DNA from: Chloroflexaceae bacterium
GTDB lineage: Bacteria > Chloroflexota > Chloroflexia > Chloroflexales > Chloroflexaceae
Assembly (NCBI GenBank): GCA_028282325.1
Contig: JANQID010000119.1
Location: forward strand, 1 to 64,000
Length of the DNA: 64,000 bases
Direction of reading: 5' to 3'
Shown here one piece after another: positions 47,262-55,582 of this stretch. The stretch's first letter is position 1. Every line of letters starts with the position of its first letter. The notes below the pieces were generated by a model. That model saw only the letters and a list, made by a program, of their open reading frames with translations, did not search any database and was not told the origin of the DNA. A program made the position numbers and the translations under genes.

Positions 47262-48335
47262 CTATTCCGCGTCCAGCTCGGCGGCAACCTCCTCCGCCAG
47301 ACTGGTATCAACGAACGTGGTGATGTCGAGCAGTTCGTCATACTCAAGAAAGCCACGGCGCTGGAAAAACGCCTGCAACGTCTCCAGATCCTGCACCGGC
47401 ACGATGCCATCGGCGCTGAACTGCGAGACCGTGCTGCGTTCGACCATTGCGGCGGGGACGTTGGTATACTTCTCCACCATCGCGGCGATCTCCGGCGTCA
47501 TATAGTCGCCCTGCAAGTCACGACTGGCGCGCAGGTAGGCGCGCATAAATTTGCGGGCCAACTCGGGGTTCTGGTCGAGCCAGTCCTGATTCATCACGAT
47601 GAAGGTCGCCGTGAAGCCGTTGATGAAATCATCGGCGAGAATGCTGATCAGCTCCTGATTCCGGTTAATCGTCACCAGCGGCTCGGTGATCAACGCCGCA
47701 TCGATCGATCCGCTCTCCAGTGCGGCGGCCATATCGGGGAAGGGCAAAGCCACAACCTCAACTTCCTCGATGCTCACGCCGCCCTGGGCCAGCGCCTGGT
47801 CGAGCCAATACTCGATGGCGGCGCCGTTGCCGTTGACGGCGATGCGCTTGCCGCGCAGATCGGCGATGCTCGTCAGCTCGTCGGCGCGTCCGGCGCTGAT
47901 CACCAGCGGCGTGGCCAGCGGCGGCTTCTCGCTGTGCATCGGGGCGACAATCTTGAATTGCAGGCCGCGTTCAATGCCGTTGAACAGCCCGGCATTGCCG
48001 CCGGCCCCGGCCACGTCGAAGTTTCCGGCGGCGAGTTGCACGACAGCGTCGTTGGTGCTCTGCACCGTGTTCATCTCCAGCTCCAGACCCTCTTCGGCGA
48101 AATAGCCGCTTTCGATACCGACATAAATCGGCGCGAAGATGATCACCGGCACGTATCCCATACGAATGGTTGTGAGTTCAGCCGCTTCGGTCGTCGGCGT
48201 CGAAGCCTCGGTTGCGGACGCGGCGGATTCGTCCGTCGGCGCGGCGGGCGTTTGCGGCTGCAGGCCGCCGCACGCTGCCAGCGCGACCAGCGCCCATACC
48301 AGAGCGATGATTCCAGCGAGTTTGTGTCGTGACAT
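47262..48335 (-). CDS. SsuA/THI5-type substrate-binding lipoprotein
   Basis: 357 residues from ATG 48335 (AGGAG about 12 nt upstream). Lipoprotein signal GIIALVWALVALAACGG. Mature part: RMGYVPVIIFAPIYVGIESGYFAEEGLELEMN and NDAVVQLAAGNFDVAGAGGN, LRGKRIAVNGNGAAIEYWLDQAL and GSIDAALITEPL are the NMT1/SsuA-like signatures. This fold binds sulfonates, nitrate, thiamine precursors and, in related MqnA/MqnD enzymes, menaquinone-pathway intermediates. It is the first gene of the transporter set. The MITE-like element at 48369 sits just upstream. Confidence 0.9.
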   Translation of the reverse strand: MSRHKLAGIIALVWALVALAACGGLQPQTPAAPTDESAASATEASTPTTEAAELTTIRMGYVPVIIFAPIYVGIESGYFAEEGLELEMNTVQSTNDAVVQLAAGNFDVAGAGGNAGLFNGIERGLQFKIVAPMHSEKPPLATPLVISAGRADELTSIADLRGKRIAVNGNGAAIEYWLDQALAQGGVSIEEVEVVALPFPDMAAALESGSIDAALITEPLVTINRNQELISILADDFINGFTATFIVMNQDWLDQNPELARKFMRAYLRASRDLQGDYMTPEIAAMVEKYTNVPAAMVERSTVSQFSADGIVPVQDLETLQAFFQRRGFLEYDELLDITTFVDTSLAEEVAAELDAE

Positions 48336-48368
48336 GGCGACGATTCTTTCTCCTGTGCCAGCGCCTTT

Positions 48369-48458
48369 AGAGCCTGTCTGAAAAGGGTCAGCAAATATAC
48401 TGGCCCAGTCTTCCGTATGCCAATTTTGAGACTGGCCCAGTCTTTTCAGACAGGCTCT
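48369..48458. mobile_element. 90-bp element with 17-bp terminal inverted repeats
   Basis: AGAGCCTGTCTGAAAAG at the left and the exact inverse CTTTTCAGACAGGCTCT at the right; the interior carries two copies of ACTGGCCCAGTCTT (48399-48412 and 48431-48444). It looks like a MITE or the solo ends of a deleted insertion sequence. It lies 34 bp upstream of the transporter operon and may carry or disrupt its promoter. Confidence 0.65.
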
Positions 48459-48664
48459 TAGCTTTTCCAATCGAGAACGCGCAATACGAACATCTTAGTC
48501 GTATGTGCGTTCTATTGCAGTTTGCACCTGTATAGTGTAACAGAATCTGGCATGTGCATAAACAACCGGCCACGCCGAGTTGTCGAATCACTACAATATA
48601 CAAAACAAGCTTTCATGGCGTCAGAAAGACACAAACTTCTTTAGGAACGCCTGATCTGAAACCC

Positions 48665-48693
48665 TTGACGTTCGATCTCGACGCCGTTATAAT
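48665..48693 (+). promoter_or_regulatory. Near-consensus promoter for the leader peptide and SWIM gene
   Basis: TTGACG (48665-48670), a 17-bp spacer and TATAAT (48688-48693). The expected start is near 48700. Downstream are a 19-codon ORF, a hairpin with a U-rich tail, and the SWIM gene. Confidence 0.8.
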
Positions 48694-48737
48694 TTAGTTT
48701 AATTCATATGTCGCAGCGTTCGGTGGAGCATGCCATT

Positions 48738-48797
48738 ATGAAAATAGAAGCTCCAGTTGAATACTCAGCTTTTGCTAAGGGCGGAGTAGGTATGTAA
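48738..48797 (+). CDS. 19-codon leader peptide ORF
   Basis: ATG 48738, with GGAG 9 nt upstream. The peptide is MKIEAPVEYSAFAKGGVGM. Its last codons and stop lie inside the ascending arm of the hairpin at 48777-48817, the arrangement of translation-coupled attenuators. Alternatively it is a stand-alone small-peptide gene with its own terminator. No codon run hints at a specific amino acid. Confidence 0.5.
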   Translation: MKIEAPVEYSAFAKGGVGM

Positions 48798-48824
48798 AAA
48801 AGCCTACTGCCGCCCTTCTTGTTT
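48777..48824 (+). terminator. Terminator/attenuator hairpin before the SWIM gene
   Basis: AAGGGCGGAGTAGG / CCTACTGCCGCCCTT, one mismatch, loop TATGTAAAAAAG, followed by CTTGTTTTTC. It lies between the promoter at 48665 and the SWIM gene at 48885, and no second promoter is visible in the 60 bp after it, so the SWIM gene depends on read-through. Confidence 0.8.
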
Positions 48825-48884
48825 TTCAGTACAGAGCTATCTCTCAACGGTGAAGGCTCTGTCCAGCCTAAAGGAGGTATGACT

Positions 48885-49169
48885 ATGCATTCGGATCTGA
48901 TCGGGAAGATTGAAAAAGCTCGTCGTTATGCCGAAGAACCGGAGCGCATCACGATTAACGAATTCAAAGCGACGTTCAGCGGCGGCAATAGCGAGCACAA
49001 GCTGGTTCTCAAAGATGGCCGATGGTCATGCGACTGCTCGTTCTTCGCTAATTGGGAAACTTGCGCTCATGTGATGGCGATGCAGAAGTTGCTCAACCCG
49101 ATGCTTTCCGAAGAGGCCCGTCATTCCGAATCAACGATCGCTGCTCCTAGCGATTCCGTAGCAGTGTAA
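48885..49169 (+). CDS. Small SWIM zinc-finger protein
   Basis: 94 residues from ATG 48885 (AAAGGAGG 7 nt upstream; ATG 48879 is too close to the SD). It has an N-terminal helix ([20 protein letters not shown]), a strand pair and the SWIM motif CxC-x8-CxH: C49, C51, C60, H62 in [23 protein letters not shown] domains bind DNA or protein partners. It is stand-alone, without a helicase or transposase domain. Terminator at 49192. Confidence 0.85.
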   Translation: MHSDLIGKIEKARRYAEEPERITINEFKATFSGGNSEHKLVLKDGRWSCDCSFFANWETCAHVMAMQKLLNPMLSEEARHSESTIAAPSDSVAV

Positions 49170-49191
49170 TCTCTTTATAGCTTTCGTCGCG

Positions 49192-49233
49192 GCGGAAGGC
49201 AGTGAACCGACGGTTCGGCCTTCCGCTCTTTTA
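49192..49233 (+). terminator. Rho-independent terminator after the SWIM gene
   Basis: GCGGAAGGC / GCCTTCCGC stem (9 bp), loop of 17 nt that itself contains GAACCG/CGGTTC, then TCTTTTATT. Confidence 0.85.
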
Positions 49234-49248
49234 TTGCAGGTCAGTTCT

Positions 49249-49968
49249 ATGACCCTCATCATTGCGCATCGCGGCGCGTCGGCTTATGCGCCCGAAAATA
49301 CCATACCTGCATTTGAGCTTGCCCACAGCCAGGGCGCGGATATGATCGAGCTTGATGTGCAGATCACCGCCGATGGCGTGCTGGTCGTGTTTCACGATGA
49401 CACCACTGAGCGCTGGGGTGGACGACGGCGGCAGGTACAGTCGTGTACGGCGGCGGAACTGCGCGCGCTCGATATTGGCGGCGCGCGCGCGGCGACACTG
49501 GCTGAGGCGTGCGGTTTCGCATGGCGAACGGGCATTGCCCTGAATATTGAGTTGAAACAGACCGGCATCGCTGCTGCGTGCGCGGCAATGGTTCGCGAGT
49601 ATGGCATCGCGGCGCAGACGCTCTTCTCGTCGTTCCACGCAGCCGCGCTCGACGATCTGCGGCGTGTCGCGCCCGATATTCCCCGCGGCTATCTGATGGG
49701 CGTGCGCAGTTTGCGGCCTGATGTGCGCCTGCGCGAAGCGTGGCCGTTTCTGGCGCTCAAACGGGTGCAAGCGATAGCCTGGCACCCGGTGTGGGAAATG
49801 CCGTTGCTCAAATGCCTCATCCCGCTGGTGCGCCGGGCCGGCTATGCGGTGAATGTGTGGACAGTAGACGATCCGGCGATGATGCGCACACTGGCGCAGG
49901 CAGGCGCAACCGGGATCATTACCAACACGCCCGACGTCGCGCGGGCAATCTCCCAGAATAAAGCTTGA
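49249..49968 (+). CDS. Glycerophosphodiester phosphodiesterase
   Basis: 239 residues from ATG 49249; SD is weak. Family blocks: [22 protein letters not shown] (catalytic HRG), [27 protein letters not shown] (metal-binding Glu-Asp and the second His), [17 protein letters not shown] and [28 protein letters not shown]. These give the complete GDPD TIM-barrel. No signal peptide, so the cytoplasmic UgpQ type that recycles glycerol-3-phosphate. Confidence 0.93.
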   Translation: MTLIIAHRGASAYAPENTIPAFELAHSQGADMIELDVQITADGVLVVFHDDTTERWGGRRRQVQSCTAAELRALDIGGARAATLAEACGFAWRTGIALNIELKQTGIAAACAAMVREYGIAAQTLFSSFHAAALDDLRRVAPDIPRGYLMGVRSLRPDVRLREAWPFLALKRVQAIAWHPVWEMPLLKCLIPLVRRAGYAVNVWTVDDPAMMRTLAQAGATGIITNTPDVARAISQNKA

Positions 49969-50013
49969 CAAACGCTGGGGTTTTGATCGCCCTAAGAGAA
50001 AAGGTGAACAACG

Positions 50014-50634
50014 ATGATCGGCGAAACAGTTTCCATCATTGCCTCGCCGTCAGCAAGCTTCGAGCAATTGGCGGCGGCGATTCTGTCGCGTGAACACGGC
50101 GAATATACCGAATACGACATTCGCGGCGTCATCGTGCCGACTTATTACTCCCTCTGCACGGAAGTCGGGGTTGATCCGAATATCGCGATTGCGCAAATGA
50201 TCCTGGAAACCGGGAACTTGACCAGTTTCTGGGCCGCCCGTCCTCAGCGCAATCCGGCCGGCATTGGGGTGACCGGTCAGCGACGCCATGTTTCGCCGGC
50301 TAACCCGGCGCGGTGGGCCTACAATACGCAACGCCAGTGCTGGGAGCGCGGCTTGAGTTTCGCCACCTGGCGCGACGATGCGATACCGGCGCATGTGGGG
50401 CGGCTGTTGGCCTATGCGTTGCCGAAAGGCGGCGAGAATGCGGCGCAGCGGAGCTTGATCGAGCGAGCGCTTAGCTATCGTTGGCTGCCCGACCGCATGC
50501 GTGGATCGGCGCCGATCATCAGACTGCTTGGCAAGGTGCATAATCCAACCGGTCAGGGTTGGGCCAGCCCCGGCACGACCTATGGCGCCAAGATCGCCGC
50601 GCGCGCTGAACGAATTGCGCAAATGGATGTGTGA
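50014..50634 (+). CDS. Glucosaminidase-like (lysozyme subfamily) cell-wall hydrolase
   Basis: 206 residues with AAGGTG SD. Central core: GVDPNIAIAQMILETGNLTSFWAARPQRNPAGIG, with the catalytic Glu in LETG, as in glucosaminidase/flagellar FlgJ-like domains; further YALPKGGENAAQRSLI and KVHNPTGQGWASPGTTYGAKI. No signal peptide was found, unusual for a wall enzyme (phage or non-classical export possible). The gene converges with tsaD. Confidence 0.68.
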   Translation: MIGETVSIIASPSASFEQLAAAILSREHGEYTEYDIRGVIVPTYYSLCTEVGVDPNIAIAQMILETGNLTSFWAARPQRNPAGIGVTGQRRHVSPANPARWAYNTQRQCWERGLSFATWRDDAIPAHVGRLLAYALPKGGENAAQRSLIERALSYRWLPDRMRGSAPIIRLLGKVHNPTGQGWASPGTTYGAKIAARAERIAQMDV

Positions 50635-50653
50635 AGAGGCCAGGAAGAAGGCC

Positions 50654-51850
50654 CTACTTCAAGGGCAGATTCGCGATCACGTCGAGATCCCAACCTTGCT
50701 GGACGCCGTCTCCGAAGCGATAGTAGGCTGCGGCGGCGACCATCGCCGCGTTGTCTGTGCAGAGCGCGATCGGCGGGTAGCGCACCGGTATGCTCGCCCG
50801 GCGCGATAGCTCGGCCCGTAGACGGATGTTCGCCGCCACGCCTCCGGCCAGGAGGATTTCGGTCGCGCCGAATTGGCGGGCGGCATCGACGGTTTTCTTC
50901 ACCAACACATCGACAACCGACTCTTGGAATGCATATGCCATCTGGGCGACAAACTGCGCGCCAAGCGGCGTCTCGTCAGCTTTGGGCGAAGGCAGCCCCC
51001 GCTCGGTTTGCGCGTTGCGGGAAACGGCATCTGCGCCACGCGCGCCCTTTGGTTTGCCCTGCGTCACACGCGCCTCGCGTTCGCGATGTTCCTGGACTTT
51101 ATGCAGCACGGCGGTTTTCAGCCCGCTGAACGAGAAATCATAGCTGTCGCGCAGCCAGGCGCGCGGCAACGTCATCGCGCCTTGCACGCCCGCAGCGATC
51201 TGCTGGATCGCCGGGCCGCCCGGATAACCCAGCCCCAGGATGCGCGCCACCTTGTCGAACGCCTCGCCGACCGCGTCGTCGCGGGTCTGCCCCAGCGTTT
51301 CGTAGTCGCCGTGATCGCGTAACAGCACGAGCAGCGTGTGTCCACCGCTGACCACCAGCGCCACGAGGGGAAATTGCGGTTGCGTCGCTGCAACGCTTTC
51401 ATCCACTCGCCCAACCTGTCCGGCGTTGCCCACTGCGGGGGCGTCCACGTCTAGCCAGTTCGCGTAGATATGCGCTTCGAGATGGTTGACGCCGACCAAC
51501 GGCAAGTCGCGCTGCCAGGCAATCGCCTTGGCGGCATTCAGCCCGGTCAACAGCGCGCCGCTCAGACCGGGGCCGTAGGTGGCGGCGACGGCATTCAGGT
51601 CATGCCATCCGCCGGGCAACGCGGCCAACGCCTCCTCCAACACCGGCGTCAGGCTAAGGATATGCTGGCGCGAGGCGACTTCTGGGACGATGCCGCCGTA
51701 CCGTCGATGAGCGTCGAGCTGCGACGCGACGACATTCGACAGCACGACGCGCCCGTCGCGCACAACGGCGGCGGCGGTCTCGTCGCACGAGGTCTCCAGC
51801 GCCAGGATGGTAGAGTTGGGAGGAAGGCCGGCGGCATTATGCTCACTCAT
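50654..51850 (-). CDS. tsaD: tRNA N6-adenosine threonylcarbamoyltransferase, with insertions
   Basis: 398 residues; about 60 more than most family members. N-terminal ILALETSCDETAAAVVRDGR; metal-binding H in RYGGIVPEVASRQHI; VGVNHLEAHIYANW; ALVVSGGHTLLVL; and C-terminal ILLAGGVAANIRLRAEL with the DNA-like AMVAAAAYYRF end. Extra pieces: about 20 residues before FPLVALVVSGGHT and about 40 (EREARVTQGKPKGARGADAV onward) between LKTAVLHKVQE and QFVAQMAYAFQ. It makes the t6A base of tRNA with TsaB/C/E. Core protein with lineage-specific loops. Confidence 0.93.
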   Translation of the reverse strand: MSEHNAAGLPPNSTILALETSCDETAAAVVRDGRVVLSNVVASQLDAHRRYGGIVPEVASRQHILSLTPVLEEALAALPGGWHDLNAVAATYGPGLSGALLTGLNAAKAIAWQRDLPLVGVNHLEAHIYANWLDVDAPAVGNAGQVGRVDESVAATQPQFPLVALVVSGGHTLLVLLRDHGDYETLGQTRDDAVGEAFDKVARILGLGYPGGPAIQQIAAGVQGAMTLPRAWLRDSYDFSFSGLKTAVLHKVQEHREREARVTQGKPKGARGADAVSRNAQTERGLPSPKADETPLGAQFVAQMAYAFQESVVDVLVKKTVDAARQFGATEILLAGGVAANIRLRAELSRRASIPVRYPPIALCTDNAAMVAAAAYYRFGDGVQQGWDLDVIANLPLK

Positions 51851-51867
51851 ACAACATCAACCAGATC

Positions 51868-51980
51868 TATAGCAATCCTACTCAGGTTGTGAAGTCACTG
51901 TAGTGCCGCCTTCAGGCGGCGAAGGGAACCGCCTGAAGGCGGCACTACGCAATCTTTACGACTACGTTAGGATTGCTATA
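51868..51980. mobile_element. 113-bp MITE-like element, copy 2
   Basis: TATAGCAATCCTA ... TAGGATTGCTATA terminal inverted repeats are perfect here; internal palindrome TAGTGCCGCCTTCAGGCGG / CCGCCTGAAGGCGGCACTA with loop CGAAGGGAA. Same length as copy 1 at 42997, with the loop in the opposite orientation. The neighbouring AGGACTGGCAGTCCT (51986-52000) also recurs as AGGACTGCCAGTCCT near 47119-47133. Confidence 0.8.
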
Positions 51981-52069
51981 TTAGGAGGACTGGCAGTCCT
52001 GCAGCTACCGGTGCAGAAAGGATCTTCGCCTAGACTGCATTCCATTCTAGCACACGCCATCGTCACGGG

Positions 52070-53569
52070 TTACATCTCTTCGGCGATGTCAAGCGCTTTG
52101 AGCAACGCAGCGGCTTTGTTGCGGCTCTCCTGATATTCGGCGTCGGGTATGCTGTCGGCGACCACGCCGCCGCCGGCTTGCACATAGGCCACGCCGTCTT
52201 TGACGACCATCGTGCGCAGGCTGATGCATGTATCCAGGTCGCCGTTAAAGCCGACATGACCCACACAACCGGCGTAAATGCCCCGCTTGCTTGCTTCAAG
52301 CTCGGCGATAATCTCCATCGCGCGAATCTTCGGCGCGCCGCTGACCGTGCCGGCGGGAAAGCAGGCGCGCAGAGCGTCGAGCGCGCTCATATCGGCGCGC
52401 AATTTGCCGGTGACATGCGAGACCAGGTGCATCACGTGGCTATACTTCTCGATGATCATAAACTGCGGAACATTGACCGTGCCGGGAATGCTAACCCGCC
52501 CGATGTCATTGCGCCCCAGATCGACCAGCATCAGGTGCTCGGCGCGCTCCTTCTCGTCGTGCAAAAGCTCGTCGGCCAACGCGGCGTCCTCGGCGGTATT
52601 CAGCCCGCGGCGACGGGTGCCGGCAATCGGGTGGGTGGTGATGTCGCCTTCTTGCACACGCACCAGCAGTTCCGGCGATGCGCCGACAAGATCGCCCTCG
52701 CCGGTGCGCAGGTAGAACATATAGGGCGAGGGGTTGATTGTACGCAGCGCCCGATAGATGTCAAACGACGCGGCGCTCGTCGGACGACAAAAACGCTGCG
52801 ACGGCACGACCTGAAAGATGTCGCCCGCGGCGATGTATTCCTGCGCGCGGAGCACGTTGGTCGCGTATCGCTCGCGGGTGATGTTCGACGTCGCCTCCGG
52901 GTGCGGCGCTGACGCCGCCGACTCGTCGCCGCGCACCTCGCGATAGCTCGCCGCGCCGTTCGTCGGCGTCGGTTGGCGCAACCGCTCGATCGACTCCTCG
53001 ATGCGTGAGGTCGCATGCCGATACTCCGCCTCCAGGTCATCGGCGTCGAGATGTACATGCGAGAGCACCTTGATCTTGTGGCGCAAGTGATCGAAGATCA
53101 GCAGGGTGTCCACAAACATCCACAGACCTTCGGGCATCGCATAATCGGCGTGCGCGGGCACGGGCAACCGCTCGAAATAGCTGACGGTCTCGTAGCTGAG
53201 ATAGCCGACCGCGCCGCCGACAAAGAGCGGCAGATCGGGCAAACGCACCGGTCGATACGCATTGACATAGCTGCCCAGCACCACCAGCGGGTCGGTGTAA
53301 GGCAACGTCTGCTTATAGCCGCGTTGGGTCGCCTGGGCTACGCCGCCGTCCATACGCAAGACCATGTAGGGATCGCTGCCGAGAAACGAATAGCGCGCGA
53401 TGTGCTTGCCGCCCTCAACGCTCTCCAGCAGGAAGCTATATTGACCGCGCGCAATCTTCAGAAACGCCGAGACCGGCGTCTCCAGGTCGGCCATAATCTC
53501 GCGATAGATCGGGCAAATATTGCCCTGCGCACGCATATCCTTCATCTCGGCAAGAGACGGAAAATACAT
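52070..53569 (-). CDS. trpE: Anthranilate synthase component I
   Basis: 499 residues (ATG 53569; GAGGAG SD). N-terminal Trp-binding region with YSFLLESVEGGKHIARYSFLGSDP and C-terminal chorismate-binding domain with YVAAGDIFQVVPSQRF-like EYIAAGDIFQVVPSQRFCRP, PIAGTRRRGLNTAEDAALADELLHDEKERAEHLMLVDLGRNDIGRV, FPAGTVSGAPKIRAMEII and AGGGVVADSIPDAEYQES. It makes anthranilate with TrpG, which is not here. The trpS gene lies 20 bp upstream on the same strand, so co-transcribed. Confidence 0.95.
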   Translation of the reverse strand: MYFPSLAEMKDMRAQGNICPIYREIMADLETPVSAFLKIARGQYSFLLESVEGGKHIARYSFLGSDPYMVLRMDGGVAQATQRGYKQTLPYTDPLVVLGSYVNAYRPVRLPDLPLFVGGAVGYLSYETVSYFERLPVPAHADYAMPEGLWMFVDTLLIFDHLRHKIKVLSHVHLDADDLEAEYRHATSRIEESIERLRQPTPTNGAASYREVRGDESAASAPHPEATSNITRERYATNVLRAQEYIAAGDIFQVVPSQRFCRPTSAASFDIYRALRTINPSPYMFYLRTGEGDLVGASPELLVRVQEGDITTHPIAGTRRRGLNTAEDAALADELLHDEKERAEHLMLVDLGRNDIGRVSIPGTVNVPQFMIIEKYSHVMHLVSHVTGKLRADMSALDALRACFPAGTVSGAPKIRAMEIIAELEASKRGIYAGCVGHVGFNGDLDTCISLRTMVVKDGVAYVQAGGGVVADSIPDAEYQESRNKAAALLKALDIAEEM

Positions 53570-53588
53570 AGAAACTCCTCATCGTGCG

Positions 53589-54602
53589 TCACCGAAAATA
53601 GGTCAACCCCATCGCTTCTTCCATCATCTGCACAGTTTCGTGGGCGATAGCGCGGGCGCGGGCGTTGCCATCGGCGATGATCTGATCGACAACGTCGGGA
53701 TTGGCTTCATAATGCGCGCGGCGCTCGCGGAGCGGGTCAAGGAAGTCGTTCAACGCGGCGGCCAATTTTTTCTTCACCTCCACGTCGCCGACCCGGCCCT
53801 GGCGATAGCGTTCTTTCAGATCGTTGACCTCGTCGATGTTCGGGTTGAAGGCGTCGTGATAGGCGAACACCGGGTTGCCCTCGACGCGGCCCGGAATATC
53901 GGCGCGAACACGGTTCGGGTCGGTGTACATTCCGCGCACTTTTTGCTCAACCGTTTTTGTGTCATCAGAAAGCATGATTGCGTTGCCGGCGCTCTTGCTC
54001 ATCTTGCTCTGGCCATCGGTGCCGGGCAACGTGCCGATGTTGGGCACCAACGCGTCGGGTTCGGGAAAGACCTCGCCGTACAGGTTATTGAAACGCCGGG
54101 CGATCTCGCGAGTGATCTCGACGTGAGCCTCGTTATCTTTGCCCACCGGCACCAGATGTGCGCGCGGCAACAAGATGTCGGCGGCCTGGAGCACCGGATA
54201 GCCGAGCAACCCGAAGGGCAGTTGCTCTTCATCGATGCTGGCGTTGCGTGCCATATCTTTGATGCTAGGCAGACGCGCCAAGCGCGGCACCGTCACCAGC
54301 ATCTCAAAGATGAGATTGATCTGGTAGACCTCCTTGACCGCCGACTGAACGTAGAACGTGACTTTGTTCGGGTCGATGCCGACGGCAAGGTGATCGAGGA
54401 TCAGATCGCGGATGTTTTGCTCGATCTGGGCGATCTCATCTTTCGACGGCTTGGTGGTCAGAACGTGCAAATCGGCGATAATGAAAATGCATTCGTATTC
54501 GTCCTGCAGGCGCAGCCGGTTTTCCAGCGAGCCGACATAGTGACCTAGATGCAGCTTGCCGGTTGGCCGGTCGCCGGTCAGGATTCGTTTCTTGGTTGTC
54601 AT
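53589..54602 (-). CDS. trpS: Tryptophanyl-tRNA synthetase
   Basis: 337 residues. Class I signature: [21 protein letters not shown] (HLGH as HIGH), [41 protein letters not shown] and [10 protein letters not shown] (KMSKS, around residue 202). All TrpRS landmarks are present. Grouped with trpE leftward, so both genes of Trp use and synthesis share a transcript. No T-box was seen upstream of this gene, in contrast to trpB2. Confidence 0.95.
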   Translation of the reverse strand: MTTKKRILTGDRPTGKLHLGHYVGSLENRLRLQDEYECIFIIADLHVLTTKPSKDEIAQIEQNIRDLILDHLAVGIDPNKVTFYVQSAVKEVYQINLIFEMLVTVPRLARLPSIKDMARNASIDEEQLPFGLLGYPVLQAADILLPRAHLVPVGKDNEAHVEITREIARRFNNLYGEVFPEPDALVPNIGTLPGTDGQSKMSKSAGNAIMLSDDTKTVEQKVRGMYTDPNRVRADIPGRVEGNPVFAYHDAFNPNIDEVNDLKERYRQGRVGDVEVKKKLAAALNDFLDPLRERRAHYEANPDVVDQIIADGNARARAIAHETVQMMEEAMGLTYFR

Positions 54603-54731
54603 CGATAAAACTCTTTTCTGTGTCTCAACGTGAACGGCGCAGAGTTGAAATGTCAGTCGCCTTACGGCAAAGGGCGAAACGTTTTTCGCCCCTACATAAA
54701 TTATGGCAAAGCACCTTTCGCCCCTGCACGA

Positions 54732-55499
54732 TTATTCCGTCGCCCACCATTCGCGCACTTTCTGCGCGCTCAACAACAGATAGTCGCGGTCAGAGCTGAA
54801 GACCTCCAGCGTGATTGTATCGTCATAGTCGAGCTGCTTGATCAAGCGAACGGCGCGCGGCCAATTCACGGCGCCTGCGCCGAGCGGCATATGGTCGTCG
54901 TTGCGGCCCCAGTTATCGCTCAAGTGAACATGCACCAGCCGTGAACCGAAGTGGTTGAGCAAACCTTCGAGCTTGTCGTCGCCGACATTCGCGTGTCCCA
55001 CATCCAGGTGGAAGCCGAGTCGCTCGTCGGCGGCAAGCACGGTGGCGATGTCTTCGATGCTCACCGACGGGATGGGCGGGTGTTCGACCATCACGCCCAG
55101 GCCATAAGGAACCGCCAGTTCGGCCAGCGCGGCGAAGCTCTCGCCATTCCAACGCAGCGCGTCGGCGTGGCTGAAGAGACCGCCGCTGAAAGTCATATGC
55201 ACGTTGACCCAGCGCGCGCCGAGTTCCGCAAAAAGATCGAACGTTTCGGCGACACACTCGACGGCAGCCTGACGCACGCGCGCAAACGGCGATGCAAACG
55301 GCAAATACCAAGCCGTGTGACCGATAATGCTCATCCCGGCATCGACAAGTATCGTGCGCAGCGTTGATGCGTCGATTTGATCCAACGCCGCGCCGGGGCC
55401 CTCAATCGTCAAATCCAGCAAATCCAGGCCGTTGGCGGCAGCCCAACGAGCTTCTTCGCAGGCATCACGACGGGGATCATTCATCATGCCAAGGCGCAT
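54732..55499 (-). CDS. Sugar phosphate isomerase/epimerase (xylose-isomerase-like TIM barrel)
   Basis: 255 residues; GGAGGTTGT SD. RLGMMNDPRRDACEEARWAAANGLDLLDLTIEGP, WVNVHMTFSGGLFSH, EHPPIPSVSIEDI, LGFHLDVGHANVGDDKLEGLLNHFGSRLVHVHLSDNWGRNDDHMPLGAGAVNW and ITLEVFSSDRDYLL: the metal-binding Glu, His and Asp residues of the AP-endonuclease/xylose-isomerase-like superfamily are visible. Substrate unknown. Confidence 0.87.
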   Translation of the reverse strand: MRLGMMNDPRRDACEEARWAAANGLDLLDLTIEGPGAALDQIDASTLRTILVDAGMSIIGHTAWYLPFASPFARVRQAAVECVAETFDLFAELGARWVNVHMTFSGGLFSHADALRWNGESFAALAELAVPYGLGVMVEHPPIPSVSIEDIATVLAADERLGFHLDVGHANVGDDKLEGLLNHFGSRLVHVHLSDNWGRNDDHMPLGAGAVNWPRAVRLIKQLDYDDTITLEVFSSDRDYLLLSAQKVREWWATE

Positions 55500-55582
55500 A
55501 CAACCTCCAGTTCGATTTGATTATGCTATACTGTTCGCCGCTTGATGGTGTCAGTGAATGCTGTAAATCTAGAGATGTGCTT

